A stretch of DNA of 64,000 nt, from the NCBI RefSeq assembly GCF_000346465.2, contig NC_034010.1, positions 15,849,248-15,913,247 on the forward strand, read 5' to 3'. The position numbers and the translations under genes are program-made. Position 1 is the stretch's first letter; each line of letters starts with the position of its first letter. The stretch is from Prunus persica. Taxonomy: Eukaryota > Streptophyta > Magnoliopsida > Rosales > Rosaceae. The notes beneath the pieces are model-generated. The model made no database searches, was not told the DNA's origin, and saw only the letters and a program-made list of their open reading frames with translations. Below are positions 13,405 to 25,295 of the stretch, piece by piece.

Positions 13405-13814
13405 TTCTAGTCATGGATGCTGGTTCTGGGTTTAAACATACTCATTATTTATGATGGAAGAGCAAGGAGTGTAGAGCTTTTCCAGTCCTGAAAAAAAATG
13501 AACATGCTTCTTGTTCTCATGCCGATGCGTAGCACGCGATAGGCTCATATTACTGCCCTTACTACCCTGTTTGGAGATATGAGTTGACACCCTTGTAGTC
13601 TATTGGAAGAACTAAAAGTTTCATGTTGCTTCCCGTGGAAACAAAATGTATATTGGTGTTTGAGAATCTGTCTAGCAGGATTTTGTAATGTTGGTTTTGG
13701 CAGCTGTGTTCAAAGTTTTATGTAGTGAACTGTGAGCAATTCTACTCAATAAATCGGTAGGGTTTACGAAGAGACTTCACAAAATTGTGAAGCTTAAACT
13801 TTTTCTGATCTTTA
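13405..13814. other. TIC40 3' untranslated and flanking region
   Basis: No further gene seen. An AATAAA motif lies at about 13747, so most of this stretch is probably the TIC40 3' UTR. Confidence 0.5.
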
Positions 13815-14093
13815 TCTATATATATAAAGCAAAAGACAGAGAATGGTAAAACATTCAAAATACTAGAAAATGCCATTGGTTAATGCAAACATTAAGAATT
13901 GAAATTATTAATTAAATGACGATAATATGGTAAATTTATACTTTTTCATATTAAAAAAATTAAAATTAAAAGAAAAAATAGATATTGTATTCTATTTTTA
14001 TGGAACACAATTACTCATTATCTTTTTAATTTTAAAATAAATTTAATTTTTTTTATAAAAAAAGCCTCTTGTAAGCGCGTGCGAAGAGGCTTG
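13815..14093 (+). mobile_element. Short non-autonomous Helitron, copy 2
   Basis: Starts A|TCTATATATATAAAGC. It ends with a GC-rich hairpin GCCTCT...AGAGGC (14064-14090, inner GCGCGTGC) and CTTG|T, a one-base change from the CTAG of copy 3. Length 279 bp, no coding capacity, no TIR. These are Helitron features: 5' TC, 3' hairpin, insertion between A and T. Confidence 0.75.
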
Positions 14094-15578
14094 TGGGCTT
14101 TAAAACGAAATGGAAAAGTTTGACATAGAGAAGTGTATCTCAACTTTTTGTGATCTTTGATAGGTTAACTAAATTTTAACAAAGAGCATTGGCCCTATTG
14201 CTTGCCATCTCTTATCTGTTACTCCAATCGAAGATCTCATGCCAATGGTGTTACACTTACATATATAGTTGTATTCAGTTGCCAGATATCTGGGAACATA
14301 AGAATCCACAACAGTAAAATCTTGGCCATTCAATTGATCTAAAGGCTGAAAACTTCAAAATACTAAACTGTGTCGAACTGTGGCTGTGAGTTAACAAGGG
14401 AATTCTGACAAACACCACCGAAGTTTAACATTTAGGACCTTTCAACATCTGTCTGCAATCTCAGCTTCTGTAGTAGTTAGCCTCTATAGAGAGATGTGGA
14501 GCTGGTTTCCTAGTCTTAACTTGTAATTCCAATCGGTGCTTGTCACCAAAGGACTTGCAAATTTCAACTCAAGTCCATGCCTTCTATTACAACTTACAAG
14601 TCTCTACCTTGTAGCATATCCTCTTCAAATATATAAACTTCACATTATCTGAGCCACATCCACGTTTTCTGTGCAATCAGACCCACATTTGACAAGTAAA
14701 CGAGCTGAATTTGCAAAAGTGTGTTTATTGATGCAAATGATCACAATTTGCAGAAGTATAGCCAAATGAATTGTGTAACACGTAAACAAAGAATATCAAA
14801 TCTTGCAACGTAAAATTTTAATCTCTAATCATACACAAAGCCAAGATTTTTTATTTTTTATTTCAACAAAGCATCAGGAAATTAAAGAACGATAACTCAA
14901 AGTCTTCAAAATTGGTTATTAGTTAGACTTCAGGAGTTTCAAATTAGTATTTTGTTAAGTATATCAAACAAAAGCTATATTTAAACAAATTAAAAGACTA
15001 AACTTGCAAAGACTAAACTTTATGTTGTTAGACACTCTAACCTTGGATCAGTGAACTCACGATATATCTCCAATGTCAGCTCTAACTTCAAATCCCTCTC
15101 CTTGAAAGATTAGACCTATACCAGATGATGAAACAAAAAACAAACTAAATGATGTCAAGTCAATTAGACAAGAGAGAAACAAGTATATCAGGCTATATTA
15201 ATATAGAAGTATAACTGTATAACTCATGAACCTAAGCTTATACAGCATTCAACAAAATACCATGAAAGTTAATGAACATTAATAAAAATCTCATTCTTTT
15301 TGGAGAAAGGTTGGAATAGATTATAAAATTACAAAATTACAAAATTACAAAAATTACAAACTGCTTCAAATCATCATAATCACAATGTGAATATTCATCA
15401 GTCATTACCTGCCATTGCAAGCAGTTCCCTTTTCTAATGAATCATGTCTTTCTTCTCATGCATGATGGGATAAATTGCAAATCATGGTGGGATAAATTGC
15501 AAATCATCATAACCTTCCTTCCCCAACAAACCCAAAAGTACCTTTTTAACCTGTATATAATGTCAAGAGGAACTAGCC
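14094..15578. other. Intergenic
   Basis: No gene seen on either strand. There are small direct repeats of ATTACAAA (about 15326-15360) and a duplicated GGGATAAATTGCAAATCAT (15468-15510). The right end is the 3' flank of the PPR gene. Confidence 0.6.
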
Positions 15579-17885
15579 TCAACCCTTCTTTTGAATCTCC
15601 ATCCAGCTAAATCCAGGATCTTTCGAGAGTCCTTTAGCTTGCATGTATTTCCGTATTATTCTCACTTGATCCCACTTCCCTAAAGCTGCATACACATTTG
15701 ATACCAAAACATGATACCCAGTATCATAAGAATCCAATTGAATTATCTGCTCTGAGGCACGTGCAGCTATGTTTGCTTCTCCGCTTGCTCGACAGGCACT
15801 AAGTAAAGATCCCCAGATACTTGCATCTGGCTTCATTGGCATTGAATGGATAAAGTCTTCTGCTTGAGCCAATAAGCCACACCGTGACAAGAGGTCAACT
15901 ACACAAGCATAGTGTTCGATCCTTGGTTCAATTTTGTAGTCGTTCTTCATCCGGTTGAAGTAAGCCAGGCCTTCTTCTACCAAACCTGAATGGCTACAAG
16001 CGAATATAACAGCAAGGAAAGCAAGATGATCAGGAAGGACGCTTGTTGCTTCCATTTCTGCAAAAGTTCTCAATGCTCTCACACCTTCACCATATGTCCC
16101 AAATGCAGAGATCATCGAAGTGTATGTCACGACATCCTTCTTTTTCATATGCTCAAATACTAGTACGGAGTTTTCCAAGCGACCACAGCTAGAATACATT
16201 TCTATTAGTGCATTCCCAACTGGAACATCTGAATGAAATCCTAACCTGAAAATGCATCCATGGATCTCTTTTCCTTGTTGCTTTGCAGCAAGTAAGGAAC
16301 ACAGGGGCAAGATGCCTAACATGGTGGCCGCATCGGGCATCACTCCCTCATTCCTCATTCTGAGGATCATTCTTAACCCTAAAATACGATCATCATAATG
16401 AATGCATGCAGAAATTATGGTATTCCATGTTACTACATCACGAACTTTCATGTTCTCAAATAGTATTAGTGAATCCTGTATTTTGCCACATTTAGCATAC
16501 ATATCGGCAAGTGCATTGTTGACAATAACATCATAATCGAATCCCAGTTTTACTATATCACAGTGGATCATTTTCCCCTTTTCCACATCTGCTAGCTGAG
16601 TAGAAATAGATAGGATCATCACGTAACTCACAGAGTCCGGTATCATGTTACTCTTCATCACCTTAAAAAGGTTTAACCCTTCATCACAACAACCATTAAG
16701 AAAGTAGCCATTGATCAATGAATTCCATGACACAGAATCCCGGCATTCCATATGATCAAATACTTCCTGTGAAGCTAATAAATTTCCACATTTTGCGTAC
16801 ATATCAATAAGTATGTTATTTGCCATAGTATCAAATGAAAAAGCACTTCTTTTCATGTAGTCGTGAACATATCTTGCAAGTCCCAAGTCCCGTAAATGAG
16901 CGCAAGCACGAAGAACAGAAGTGATTGTCAGCAAGTCAGGTGTAAATTCATTTACCATTTCCATAAACAGATTTATTGATTCTTCAAACAACCCCAACTG
17001 AGAGTACCCACAAATGACAGTGTTCCAACTAACAGAGTCCCTAACCACCGTCCTCTGAAAAAAGAGTTGCGCATCTTTTAACCAACCAAATTTGAAGTAC
17101 ATTGAAAGAAGTCCATTGCTTACTAAAACATCAGCATGGACCCCGATCTTCTCAACCAACGCATGAACTATCTGACCCTCTCTAACATCAACCAAGCTTC
17201 CGCACGCGGGCAAAACACCAGATATGGAAAAAGAATCCGGTAACAACCCATCCATTCTTAACCTATGAAAAATTTCCAAAGCTTCCTCCCAATATCCATT
17301 TGAACTGTAGCCAGAAATCAGACTATTCCACGAGACGATATCCCTAAGAGGCATTTCCTCAAACATCCGCCGTGCTTTACCGAATTCACCAAATCTAGCG
17401 TACATATCAATCAGTGCATTACCAATATACAAGTCTGAGCCAAAACCCATTTCTGAAATACGCTGATGAACAATCATACCCGTTTCCAGGTCACACAACC
17501 CAGCACAGGCATTGATCACAGAAGGAAATGTATACCTATCAGGTTGAACATTCATTTTCTGCATTTCAGTGTAGTGGCCAAGAGCTTTTGAGTAAAACCC
17601 ATTATGGATAAGCGCTCTAATGATTGAATTCCATAGATAGGGATTGGTTTTGGGAAAAGCTTGGTGGAAAACTGAGAGGGACGCAATTGGGTCTCTGAGT
17701 TGGGCATACTTGCTTATGAGTTTGCCAGAGAAGAAGACGCAATGGTGCAATCCAAGAGTGACAATCAACGAATGAACTTTTTGTGCTTCTGTCCGGTTTT
17801 TAGCAGAAGACAAAGCTTTAGAGAATAACGGATATACAACTTCTTTGGTACGACCACTTACACTGCCCAAGTTTGCAGTTTTCAT
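15579..17885 (-). CDS. PLS-class pentatricopeptide repeat protein (At3g03580-like), no DYW
   Basis: Intronless, 768 aa. PPR proteins bind organellar RNA; PLS-class members usually specify C-to-U editing sites in plastids or mitochondria. Seen: an array of P, L and S motifs from about residue 60 (NPYLWNSIIRALIHNG, DIVSWNSLISGYSSNGY, GNALIDMYAKCG-type), then an E-type region with IEHYACVVDLLSRCG, MKPDASIWGSLLSACR and GFSWMEIQKKG, then stop. The first in-frame ATG is at 17885; the codon at 17894 is TTG and an in-frame TAG lies further upstream. From memory the nearest Arabidopsis protein is At3g03580, which continues into E+ and DYW; none of that is readable past 15579. It may work with a separate DYW partner, or be 3'-truncated. 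Confidence 0.93.
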   Translation of the reverse strand: MKTANLGSVSGRTKEVVYPLFSKALSSAKNRTEAQKVHSLIVTLGLHHCVFFSGKLISKYAQLRDPIASLSVFHQAFPKTNPYLWNSIIRALIHNGFYSKALGHYTEMQKMNVQPDRYTFPSVINACAGLCDLETGMIVHQRISEMGFGSDLYIGNALIDMYARFGEFGKARRMFEEMPLRDIVSWNSLISGYSSNGYWEEALEIFHRLRMDGLLPDSFSISGVLPACGSLVDVREGQIVHALVEKIGVHADVLVSNGLLSMYFKFGWLKDAQLFFQRTVVRDSVSWNTVICGYSQLGLFEESINLFMEMVNEFTPDLLTITSVLRACAHLRDLGLARYVHDYMKRSAFSFDTMANNILIDMYAKCGNLLASQEVFDHMECRDSVSWNSLINGYFLNGCCDEGLNLFKVMKSNMIPDSVSYVMILSISTQLADVEKGKMIHCDIVKLGFDYDVIVNNALADMYAKCGKIQDSLILFENMKVRDVVTWNTIISACIHYDDRILGLRMILRMRNEGVMPDAATMLGILPLCSLLAAKQQGKEIHGCIFRLGFHSDVPVGNALIEMYSSCGRLENSVLVFEHMKKKDVVTYTSMISAFGTYGEGVRALRTFAEMEATSVLPDHLAFLAVIFACSHSGLVEEGLAYFNRMKNDYKIEPRIEHYACVVDLLSRCGLLAQAEDFIHSMPMKPDASIWGSLLSACRASGEANIAARASEQIIQLDSYDTGYHVLVSNVYAALGKWDQVRIIRKYMQAKGLSKDPGFSWMEIQKKG

Positions 17886-18499
17886 GAATGCCAATATGAA
17901 ATGAAGGCTCTAATAAATGTCGAGTCACCCAGCAGCATCGTATTGGCTTCCCCTCGGCTTTTCCCTTCTTTTTTATCTTCTTGAAATCAGAGAATTAGTT
18001 CGTCAACTTCCCTAAATTTTTTATTTTTATCTTTAAACACAAGTCCCGGTCTAAACTACTTTAAATTAGAGACTCTAACCTATGAGGCTAAATCCAACTC
18101 AAGAAAGGTAAGGGTCAAAATTTGGGAAAATCCAAACTTATAGCCAAATACCAGTCCAGCTATTGCCTGCATGGACTGAAAAACTTTTTGGTGGAAACCA
18201 CTTAAGGCTGACGCAGCTCATGTGCAAGGAGGAATCAATGGGCGCTAGATGTTGCGTGCTGTTGCTGCATAAGTTGTCGTGCGCCAGGTGTGGCATGCTG
18301 GTGTCGTCTCTTTCTTTTTCTTTTCTTTTTTTTTAATTTTATTCCAACAATAATCCAAAACCAACGATCCATATTAAATCCAAATTATTTTAACGGTAAA
18401 AAAAATATCCAACGATCCATATTAAATTCAAGCTATTCTACTTGCAAAATTCTCTCTAGGGTTCTTCTCTAGCGTCCTCTAGAGAGAGTGGGTCTTGCT
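17886..18499. other. PPR gene upstream region
   Basis: Upstream flank of the minus-strand PPR gene. No gene seen. An imperfect direct repeat CCAACGATCCATATTAAAT occurs at about 18362 and 18409. No clear TATA box. Confidence 0.5.
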
Positions 18500-21400
18500 C
18501 CATCAAGACTCGAGATTACTACAACGACTGATTGGATGCGTTGGCGAGACTAGCAAGTGTTGGTTGACGCTACTGGTGTCTAGATTGAGGAAGGAAGGGT
18601 TTTAGTCAAATCGATTTGCGATGCTATGGAGACCATGATGAAGGATTTCTCATCCCAGTTTGCCCCAACTAAAGCAGAACAGGAAGAGATTATTATAGAC
18701 TCGACACGAGTTATGGGCATTATGACAGAATCTTTATATGGTGGCCGAATGCAGTTGTTACTATAATTGATATTGGGAAAGACAGAATCTTTTGTGCCTT
18801 CAACTCTAAGGAGGAGAGGAAAACAATTATCCGAAGCGGGCCATAACTATACAATGGATATCTTCTGGCGATGGTAGAGGCTGATGGTATTACAAACCCC
18901 GAGCATATCCCACTCTCGTCACAGGCTTTTTGGGTTTGAGTTATGGGTTTTTTGCTGGCATACATGAGGAGAATGACGGGCAATATTATTAGAGGTTGAC
19001 AAGATTCTATGGTGGGTGGTTTGGGTGATCAATTTCATTGGAGGTTGACAAGATTCTATGGTCATCCTATGACTAACGAGAGGCATCTATCATGGAGCTT
19101 TATTCGATTATTGGTCGGCGAGACCAAAACTTCGTGGGTTTGTTTTGGCGATTTTAATGAGCTACTACATAGCCAAGAGATAGAAGGCTGCGTTGTTCGA
19201 CCCATTCGACAAATCCTCACCTTCTAGGAGATGGTGGCTGATTGTGGGCTGAACGATCTAGGCTTTGATGGGCCACCTTTGACTTGGTTCAGTACAAGGA
19301 ACTGAGGCATCAAGGAGCGACTGGACCGTTCTTAGCTAACCAGCCCTAGCATGCCCTGTTTTCGTGGTTAAAGTGCAACATCTTAACCCCCAGGTGCCCA
19401 TTCTCTTATCTCTTGGTCCATAGACGAGCTCTGGTCCTTGCAAAAGTTACTTCAAGTTCAAAAATATATGAGTGCAACATGAGGATTGTGACATCATTAT
19501 AACGGAAGCCTGGGGTATTCTTATGTTTTAGGTTGTAGAAAAAAATCAAAGCTACACGTGTTTATTTGCTGCACTAGCATTGGGACTTTTTCCAAGGAAC
19601 AAAATGGGAAATTCAGAAAGTCATAAGCCAACTTACGAAACTGTGGAGTAATCCTTGTGATACCCTGACTATACAAACTCATCAGATGCTTACAAAGCAA
19701 CTTGATACCCTTCTTTCTCGTGAAGAGGCCTTCTGGCAACAAAGATCTTGGGTAGCATGGGTTAAAAGAGGGCGACCGAATACAAAATTCTTTTTATCAA
19801 CGTGCTACCTATCACCGACAATGGAACAAAATACCTGGTCTTTTTTATGGCAGGGACCGGTGGAAGGAAGATGGACTCGACATGTAGAGTGTGGATTCCT
19901 AAAGTGAAGGATCCCAAGGGAAATGTCCCATCTATTCCCTATCAGTCTCTGTAACGTGATTTTTAAGATTATCACTAAAGTCTTGGCCAACAAGTTGAAG
20001 ACTATTCTCCCCGATATCATCTCTCCATCCCAAGGTGCTTTTGTGGTCGGACATTTAATTTCTGACAATTCTATGTTAGCATTTTCTTCGACAGCAACGA
20101 CGTGGTCACAATGGTTTTCTTACCTTAAAACTTGACATGATTAAGGGCTACAATCACATAGAATAGGGTTCTGGAGAACATCATGCTCAAATTGGGCTTC
20201 AATGAAATCTGGATTCAACTTGTGCTCATGTATGTGTCGACGGTTAGCTATTCCTTTGTGATTAACGGTGACGTCATTAGCTATCTCCATCCATCTTAAG
20301 GTCTTCGTCAGGGCAATCCTCTCTCCCCGTATCCTTCTGTTATGTGCATCCTCTCTCCCCAAGGACGAAAGAGAGCTTGGTTTTCGTAACATGTATGCCT
20401 TTAATTTAGCCTTATTAGCCAAACAGGGTTAGCTTTGCAGAACCTTCGCTTCCAGCTCGAGTTTTTAAGGCTAAGTACTTCTTGCATACCTCTTTTTTAG
20501 AGGTTGATGTACCTTCTAATGCCTCTTGTCTTGGGAAAAGTGTATATGCAACCAAGACTGTTATCAATGGTGGCTCTTGTTGGCAAATTGGCGATGGCAC
20601 CTTCACTTGTATCTGGGAGGACTGATGGTTACCCTGATTATTCATCTTCATGCTTTACTCGTTGAAGCCTACTACCTCCAAGGGCACAGTGATTGCTAAT
20701 TTATTCTTGACACATCAACACGATTGGGATGTCCCCAAGCTTTCATGCATGTTTTTTTTCTCCTAGATGAGGTCGAGTTAATCCGTTCCATCCTTTTAAG
20801 CTAGCAACGTGCTCCTGACAAATTGATGTGGCACTATGATAAAAATAAATAAATAAATAAAAAAGCAAAACAAAAAGGCAAGTTTACAGTTAAGGGCGCC
20901 TATCAAGTGGCCCAAAACTTTGTCACTCCCAACACTTCATCCTCATTGACTTCAACGACGCCGTGTCTTCTCTGACTAGCTTTTTGGAAAGCTGGGGTCC
21001 CTAAAAATCAAAATTTTCTGGTGAAATGTGTGCTCAGCTCACGAAACATAACCTTTCCAAGAAGCAAGTCCCATTTGATCCCACATGTGTTTTCTGTGGA
21101 GGTGACTGTCAATCGACCGTACACCTACTACGTGACTACATTTTTGCTGAAGGTGTTTAGCGTTGCTTCCCTTCCTTTAACTAAAATAAAGTCTATCATG
21201 GTGAGCCGGCCAAGGAGTGGGTTCATAGCCACCTTGATCTCCTCTCTCTCACTGACTTTGCCACCTTTCTGATGCTGGGTTGGGCCATTTGAGAGGCTAG
21301 GACGCCTTGGTTTGGGAGGTTAAATAATCAAGACCTGAGGAAGTGTACATCAATGTTGTCACCTGCCTCCAAGATTTCTTGAATGTCAATACAAAGGCCC

Positions 21401-22082
21401 CAAAGTCTGTTTAGTAGCCTATTGGAGAAGTGAAATGGGACAAAACCAAAAAAGGGGCACCTAAAGGTTAACGTTGATGGTGCTTGGCACACCGGCAGCC
21501 CCTTGGGTGGGTTGGGCATTATTGTGCTTAATTCTGAAGGTACCTTCATGGCAGGGTGCATCATGATGGTGGACAATGTTTCTTATGCGGCTCATGTTGA
21601 AGCATTAGCTGCCCGTTTAGGCATTTCATTGGCTGTTGAAAGGGGTTTTATGAATGTTTCTTTTGAGAGTGATGCTCTTAAGATTGTGTGAGCAGTTCAG
21701 AGGCAATTGACGGATCAATCCTTCTTGGGCTCGATTATGGAGGATACCAAGACCTTGTTGACTCAGATCAATGGAGCACATTTTACGCATATCCACTGAA
21801 ATGCTAATGGTGTGGCTCATCGTATTGCCAAATTCGCAGCTCACATTGGTACTTTTGTTAGTTAGTTTGAAGAACCTTCGGATTTTATTGTGGAACTTTT
21901 ATTTGAAGATTGTAACTAGTAATTTTTTCGGGCATGATCTGAGGGGAATTGAGGGGCACTCTACCAGAGGTAAGACTCCTGCTCCCGCTCGCCTAATCTT
22001 TGTGGACATAGCCTGATTTTTGTACTCGTTACTTATCTTTCTTCAATAAATACTATCGCTCTTTTCAACAAAAAAAAAAAAC
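18500..22082 (+). mobile_element. Degenerate L1-type LINE retrotransposon
   Basis: In order: DUF4283-like ORF1 remnant (18770-18960: FNSKEERKTIIRSGP, then NPEHIPLSSQAFWV); endonuclease piece (19120-19310: VCFGDFNELLHS, GPPLTWFSTRN); RT leader (19690-19800: EEAFWQQRSWVAWVKRG); RT block (about 19925-20090: PISLCNVIFKIITKVLANKL, ISPSQGAFVVG); GLRQGNPLSP (20295-20330); and an RNase H domain (about 21460-21880: KVNVDGAWHTGSPLGGLGII). It ends AATAAATACTATCGCTCTTTTCAAC plus poly-A. Stops and frameshifts interrupt every part, and ORF1 runs straight into ORF2 with most of the spacer and N-terminal endonuclease gone. No target duplication fixed. The 5' end is approximate. Confidence 0.85.
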
Positions 22083-22337
22083 CCCTAAAAAAGCCAGTAA
22101 TTATATTATTTAGAGGGGAGTAGTTAATCTCATACTCATTCACTCTCTTCCTTATTTTTGACTTTCCCCATTCATAATTTCTCTCATTCCAAGTTTACAT
22201 GCCATATACAAAAAATTAAACTTATAGAGTTTATAAATAAATAAATATATATATAAGTATTTAAAAGAAACAAGATCAACGAAGCGGTCAGACCAACGAA
22301 GCCAACCTAAATTCAGTTAGGATTAGGGTTTAGTCTC
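22083..22337. other. Intergenic
   Basis: AT-rich, no gene seen. It lies between the LINE poly-A tail and a hAT-like element. Confidence 0.5.
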
Positions 22338-22788
22338 CACTAGGGGTGGTCATGATTTGGGTTAGTTCAGTTGTGGGCCCAATCGACCACCGAACCGTCC
22401 AAATTGATTGCGCAAAATTCCATATTGAAACCAAACCAACTAGGGTTCTAACTCACAAGGTCGATTCACCAACTATGATGGGTTGAATTGGGTTGGGTTG
22501 GTTCGTTTCAATGACATCCAACCAGGAGAAGAGAAGTGGCAAGGCAAGGCTCTGATGACGAGCGGAGCTTTGAATTGATCTACTAATTCATTGACGATGA
22601 TGAAAGATTGAAAGTGAGAAATGAAGGTGAGAAAGAGAGATATCTCGGGCAAGAGAGAAAAAGTGCAAGAAATGAGGAAAAAAGGAGATGAGAGTGCTGT
22701 GGAGAGGGAGGTGAAGACTAAGTCACTGAAGAGAGTGCGAGATTGGCAAATTGATGATCAAGACGAGACATAGAGAGAGAGAGTGAGG

Positions 22789-22823
<35 letters not shown>

Positions 22824-22997
22824 TGAACTCAAGAGGCAATGAGAGGTGTGGTTTGGTTACAATTGAATCTATAAAATTAAACCAGTTCCAAGCCAAACTA
22901 AACCAGTTTGATTTGGTTTTTTTAATAAAATTATTAAAAAATCTAAAGACCAAAATCGTTCGGTTCGGCCGGGTTTTCAGTGCATTTGCCCAGCCCT
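22338..22997. mobile_element. Probable hAT-like non-autonomous element
   Basis: The left end TAGGGGTGGTCA and the reverse complement of the right end (GAGGGCTGGGCA) resemble the TIR of the clearer element at 48751. The interior shares CCGAACCG/GGTTCGG-rich sequence. The flanks TCTCCAC and TCTCAAAC could be a decayed 8-bp duplication. It holds a (TA)n(GA)n microsatellite (22789-22823). Boundaries approximate. Confidence 0.45.
22789..22823. repeat. (TA)n(GA)n microsatellite
   Basis: Dinucleotide run: AT from 22789 to about 22804, then AG to 22822. Confidence 0.9.
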
Positions 22998-23110
22998 CTC
23001 TCAAACGGGATCAACCCGACCTGCGCCGGCTCCATGGTTGATTCACATGGAAAAAAAAAAAAAAAAAACTCCACCGTGTGTGTTTCTACGTGAACTGTTA
23101 GATATCAATC

Positions 23111-23115
23111 CTTAG
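23111..23115. repeat. Target-site duplication CTTAG (left)
   Basis: CTTAG directly precedes the left LTR and is repeated at 29194-29198 after the right LTR. Confidence 0.9.
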
Positions 23116-23635
23116 TGTTATAAAATAAACTGGTATATGTGCGAATATGGAGCTGCACGTAAAGTAGATGAGACACAGTATTTAACGAGGTTCGGCTATG
23201 CCTACATCCCCGGAGAGCAGCAGCAGTAACTTTTCACTATGTAAAATAATAGGGCTACAACTTTGTGTTTACAATATGTATGGCTCACTCAATTTTCTCT
23301 CTTGGAGAATTTCTCTCTTGCTCTCTTTCCTCTCAACTCACTCACCCTCATTCTTCCTTCTCTTCCTCTTCTATATGTGTGAACTTCTCTTGATGGAGGT
23401 ATCTATTTATAGGCCTAAGACATTGGTTGTTCACCTCACAAAATAATTGGTAGACAACATCATTAATATTCTTCAATCAACAACATCATTAATATTCTTC
23501 AATCAACAACATCATTAATATTCTTCAATCAATTGGGTAGTGGTTTGGTTTGGTGGGTGTGTGATTAGGTTTGGTGGGTGTTAGTTGGCTATGTGGGCTT
23601 CACCTATTCTTCTTTACTTATTCTTCTTTACAACA
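23116..23635 (-). repeat. LTR (3' LTR of minus-oriented element), 520 bp
   Basis: Runs from TGTTATAAAA to TTTACAACA and matches 28700-29193 with about 5 single-base differences. It carries three copies of a 26-bp unit containing AACATCATTAATATTCTTC (about 23446-23530); the right LTR has two, which accounts exactly for 520 versus 494 bp. Confidence 0.95.
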
Positions 23636-24813
23636 CTCCCCCTTGGAGACCACATGTCCCTAGATTGGTTGCCTCATTAAAACCTTGCTTGGAGAAAAAC
23701 CCAGTGAGGTAGAAAACTGATGGAAGGAAGAAAAAGAGTACAGCAATCTGTATAGCATACTTCTGGATGCTCCCCCTGATTAATATCTCCCCCTGATGTC
23801 TTCATGACTATCTTTTGGAGTGAGAATCTTTCGGAGTGAGTGGAGGATATAGCCATTAATAATTCTCGTAGTTGAGTAAGTAAATATATTTCCAGTGAGC
23901 TATCTCTATGTAAATCATAGAAATTTTCAGAGTCCGCGTTTCTAACAAAACTTGGGCTATTTGTAAGTTCACTTGAAAGAATATGCCCGTACATGGTGTT
24001 ATGCGGAGATAGCATCAAATATACCTCACATCATCCCAAAATGATGGTGATGGAGTTGAGCCCTATCTGGAAAATATGATGTCCGGTCCAATATACTTCC
24101 GGAAAATCATTAAAGTGTCCAACGGATAATTCTCATAAAAATGCTTCAATACTTTCTTAGTATAAGCAAGAATCACGTTGGCATAATGCTCGATCCTTAA
24201 GTCGAGACAAATATTTCTTGAACTCTGCAGAAGCTGTAATGTGTTGCAATCACATTATAATCAATGTACTCACTGAGGTAATTTATGCATATTAATATTG
24301 AGTACTAATTTTGTGCTTCAAGCACATGTCCTTTAGGGACTTGTTTTATGCAATGTCAATCCTCTCAACGGATTTTGTTTAAAAGGGATTAAACTTTATG
24401 ACACATTATATAGCTTTTACCCAGCTATTTATATATCTTTAGGAAATCGCTTCTGGCGATATGCTCCGTGCATTTAATAACCCTTAAAGATAATATGTTG
24501 GTCTCCGTAATTGTGTAATAAGAGGGGGCACAATTGAATCTGTAAATATGGAGAAAACCCAACATTTCTTGTTTCTGCCAGAAACAGTGTGTCATACAAA
24601 GTAGGTATATTCCCTTTTATTCCGAACACCCAAGTATAAATTTCAGTATTAACATCTTTTGGGGTTCGTACTGTGGGTTTGTTCTTTCATGTTCATTCTC
24701 ATCTATAATGGAATTACCTCATTCCATTTTGGCCAATAATATTGTCGACATTTAATAATTGAACGTGGTTCCAATCAACACAGCCCATTGATGATTTGAG
24801 TAGCTACTCCAAA

Positions 24814-24872
24814 ACCAAAAATTGTCATTCATCAATTCATGATCAAAAATTGTCATTCATCAATTCATGATC
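24814..24872. repeat. Tandem duplication, about 29-bp unit
   Basis: AAAAATTGTCATTCATCA followed by ATTCATGATC occurs twice in a row inside the LTR element. Confidence 0.85.
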
Positions 24873-25105
24873 CCACCATTCTCATTTGCATGCGCATGCA
24901 TCAATTATAAGCATTTCTTTGCTTTTGGGTACCCAAGCCACTTCAGGGGGCTTTTATTATGTGAGAATGTGGATTATAACCTCCAATGGAGTGCTATTTT
25001 ACATAGGGCGTGGAAAATCTCCATTTAGGGAGTTGGAACATTTAGAACCCATATATCTGTCATGCTGCAGGCATGCCACAGATTAATACATACATGTCAA
25101 TTAAT

Positions 25106-25295
25106 TTCTGGGACCTTAACCCATATTATGGGACTTTAACCCATATAATTTGCTACGCATTAGGCGTGCATAATATCAATATTGACATGTCAAAGGATTG
25201 TCCTTTCGGGACTTCAATCCACATCATTTGCTACGCAACAGGTGTGCATCATATTGATCACTGCTATACCCATATTCTGTTCTTATGGGACTTTA
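25106..25295. repeat. Degenerate repeats with GGGACTTTAA and TTTGCTACGCA
   Basis: GGGACCTTAACCCATAT, GGGACTTTAACCCATAT, GGGACTTCAATCCACAT and GGGACTTTAATCTGTG follow one another. ATTTGCTACGCA plus GCGTGCAT/GTGTGCAT occurs twice. A degenerate tandem array in the element. Confidence 0.7.

Noticed and set aside
15579..17894. PPR start at 17894
   Set aside because: That codon is TTG; the first in-frame ATG is 17885, and an in-frame stop lies just upstream.
23677..24018. 113-aa minus-strand frame as a copia RNase H end
   Set aside because: It reads through the 3' leader with GGGGGAG tracts and has no RNase H motif.
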